Shown: piece after piece, positions 15,057 through 15,394 of the stretch
How the letters are laid out: each line of letters starts with the position of its first letter
Numbering within the stretch: position 1 is the stretch's first letter
Assembly: GCA_002338605.1 (NCBI GenBank)
Contig: DDIP01000133.1
Location: 1 to 15,394 of the forward strand
Length of the DNA stretch: 15,394 nt
From: Proteobacteria bacterium UBA1847
GTDB taxonomy: Bacteria > Pseudomonadota > Gammaproteobacteria > Steroidobacterales > Woeseiaceae
Direction of reading: 5' to 3'
Notes under the pieces: generated by a model
What the model saw: only the letters and a program-made list of their open reading frames with translations
The model's database searches: none
What the model was told of the DNA's origin: nothing
Made by a program: the position numbers and the translations under genes

Positions 15057-15394
15057 TTAACCGAGGAAACCGAGGGGCAACCCGGCTTCTGGCACCATAC
15101 CAAAGAGTTCCACATCTGGCATTGCACTCTTGATAATTTCTCGAGTTTCCAGAAGAGCATTGAGGTCTATACCGGTGTCAAGCCCCATTGATTCCAACAT
15201 AAAGACAAGGTCCTCTGTCACGATATTGCCAGATGCGCCCGGCGCAGCTGGACACCCGCCCAATCCGCCGAGCGATGAATCAAGAGTTCGGATTCCTTCC
15301 TCCAACCCGGCCGCAGCATTGGCCAGGCCGAGACCGCGCGTATTGTGCAGATGCAAAGACTGAAGGCCATCGTCGCCTACCTCAGATTTAACAC
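15057..15394 (-). CDS. HMG-CoA lyase-family protein (3' part)
   Basis: The gene enters from the right edge on the - strand; 112 C-terminal residues are visible, ending at TAA (15059-15057). HLHNTRGLGLANA holds the metal-binding HxH, and GGLGGCPAAPGASGN is the family's signature loop with the catalytic Cys, followed by TEDLVFMLESMGLDTGIDL. In animal HMG-CoA lyase the HxH is followed by Asp; here it is Asn, a variant I associate with HMG-CoA-lyase-like enzymes of bacterial acyl-CoA and branched-dicarboxylate catabolism. It would cleave a 3-hydroxy-3-carboxyacyl-CoA-type thioester into an acyl-CoA and a keto acid. A CoA-transferase partner, if present, would be outside the window. Stops of this gene and of the LeuD-like gene are separated by four bases. 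Confidence 0.9.
   Translation of the reverse strand, partial: VKSEVGDDGLQSLHLHNTRGLGLANAAAGLEEGIRTLDSSLGGLGGCPAAPGASGNIVTEDLVFMLESMGLDTGIDLNALLETREIIKSAMPDVELFGMVPEAGLPLGFLG

Noticed and set aside
15060..15076. Direct repeat of ACCGAGG near the lyase stop
   Set aside because: It encodes the PLGFLG tail of the HMG-CoA-lyase-like protein on the - strand; two copies of a 7-mer in coding sequence need no special explanation.
1..15394. Mobile elements, CRISPR arrays, tRNA genes, toxin-antitoxin or phage-defence genes
   Set aside because: No transposase, integrase, regularly spaced repeat, tRNA-like cloverleaf or defence-family motif was recognised on either strand.

Overview
The window looks like a catabolic and uptake locus from a Gram-negative, probably proteobacterial chromosome. 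The signs are a TonB-dependent outer-membrane receptor, a lipoprotein-type solute-binding protein and a bacterial-type LeuC/LeuD pair. Base composition looks moderate (roughly half G+C by eye) and similar throughout. I saw no transposase, integrase, tRNA, rRNA, phage gene or CRISPR array. Genes are tightly packed and no stretch over 300 bases lacks a gene. The exact lineage cannot be fixed from the sequence alone; a gammaproteobacterium or sphingomonad-like alphaproteobacterium is plausible from the receptor style.

Layout. (1) 1-495: 3' end of an FAD-dependent fumarate reductase/succinate dehydrogenase-type flavoprotein. (2) 496-691: AT-rich regulatory gap with a candidate promoter/operator and a strong leader hairpin, followed by a TonB-dependent receptor (692-2965). 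(3) 3117-5927: a compact four-gene cassette on the + strand: a carboxymuconolactone decarboxylase-like protein, an acetoacetate decarboxylase-family protein, a DapA-family lyase/aldolase and a RutB-like cysteine amidohydrolase. (4) 5968-6894: a LysR-type regulator on the - strand, divergent from (5). (5) 7049-15052: a seven-gene + strand operon: a six-helix membrane protein, a family 5 solute-binding lipoprotein, two DppB/DppC-type permeases, a fused double ATPase, and a LeuC/LeuD-like hydro-lyase pair. The permease-ATPase-LeuC junctions overlap by 1 to 4 bases. (6) 15057-15394: 3' end of an HMG-CoA lyase-family gene on the - strand, tail to tail with LeuD with only four bases between the stops.

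Reading it as a system (inference): the receptor and ABC importer bring in an unidentified small organic compound. The flavoprotein, amidohydrolase, DapA-like and acetoacetate decarboxylase-like enzymes may process it by oxidation, C-N hydrolysis and C-C or hydration chemistry. The LeuCD-like pair would then hydrate or isomerise a substituted dicarboxylate, and the HMG-CoA-lyase-like enzyme would cleave a CoA thioester into central intermediates. A closely similar T-N11-A sequence occurs upstream of the receptor and upstream of the ABC operon, suggesting that the LysR protein may control both. I do not recognise a described pathway with this gene set; the substrate is unknown.
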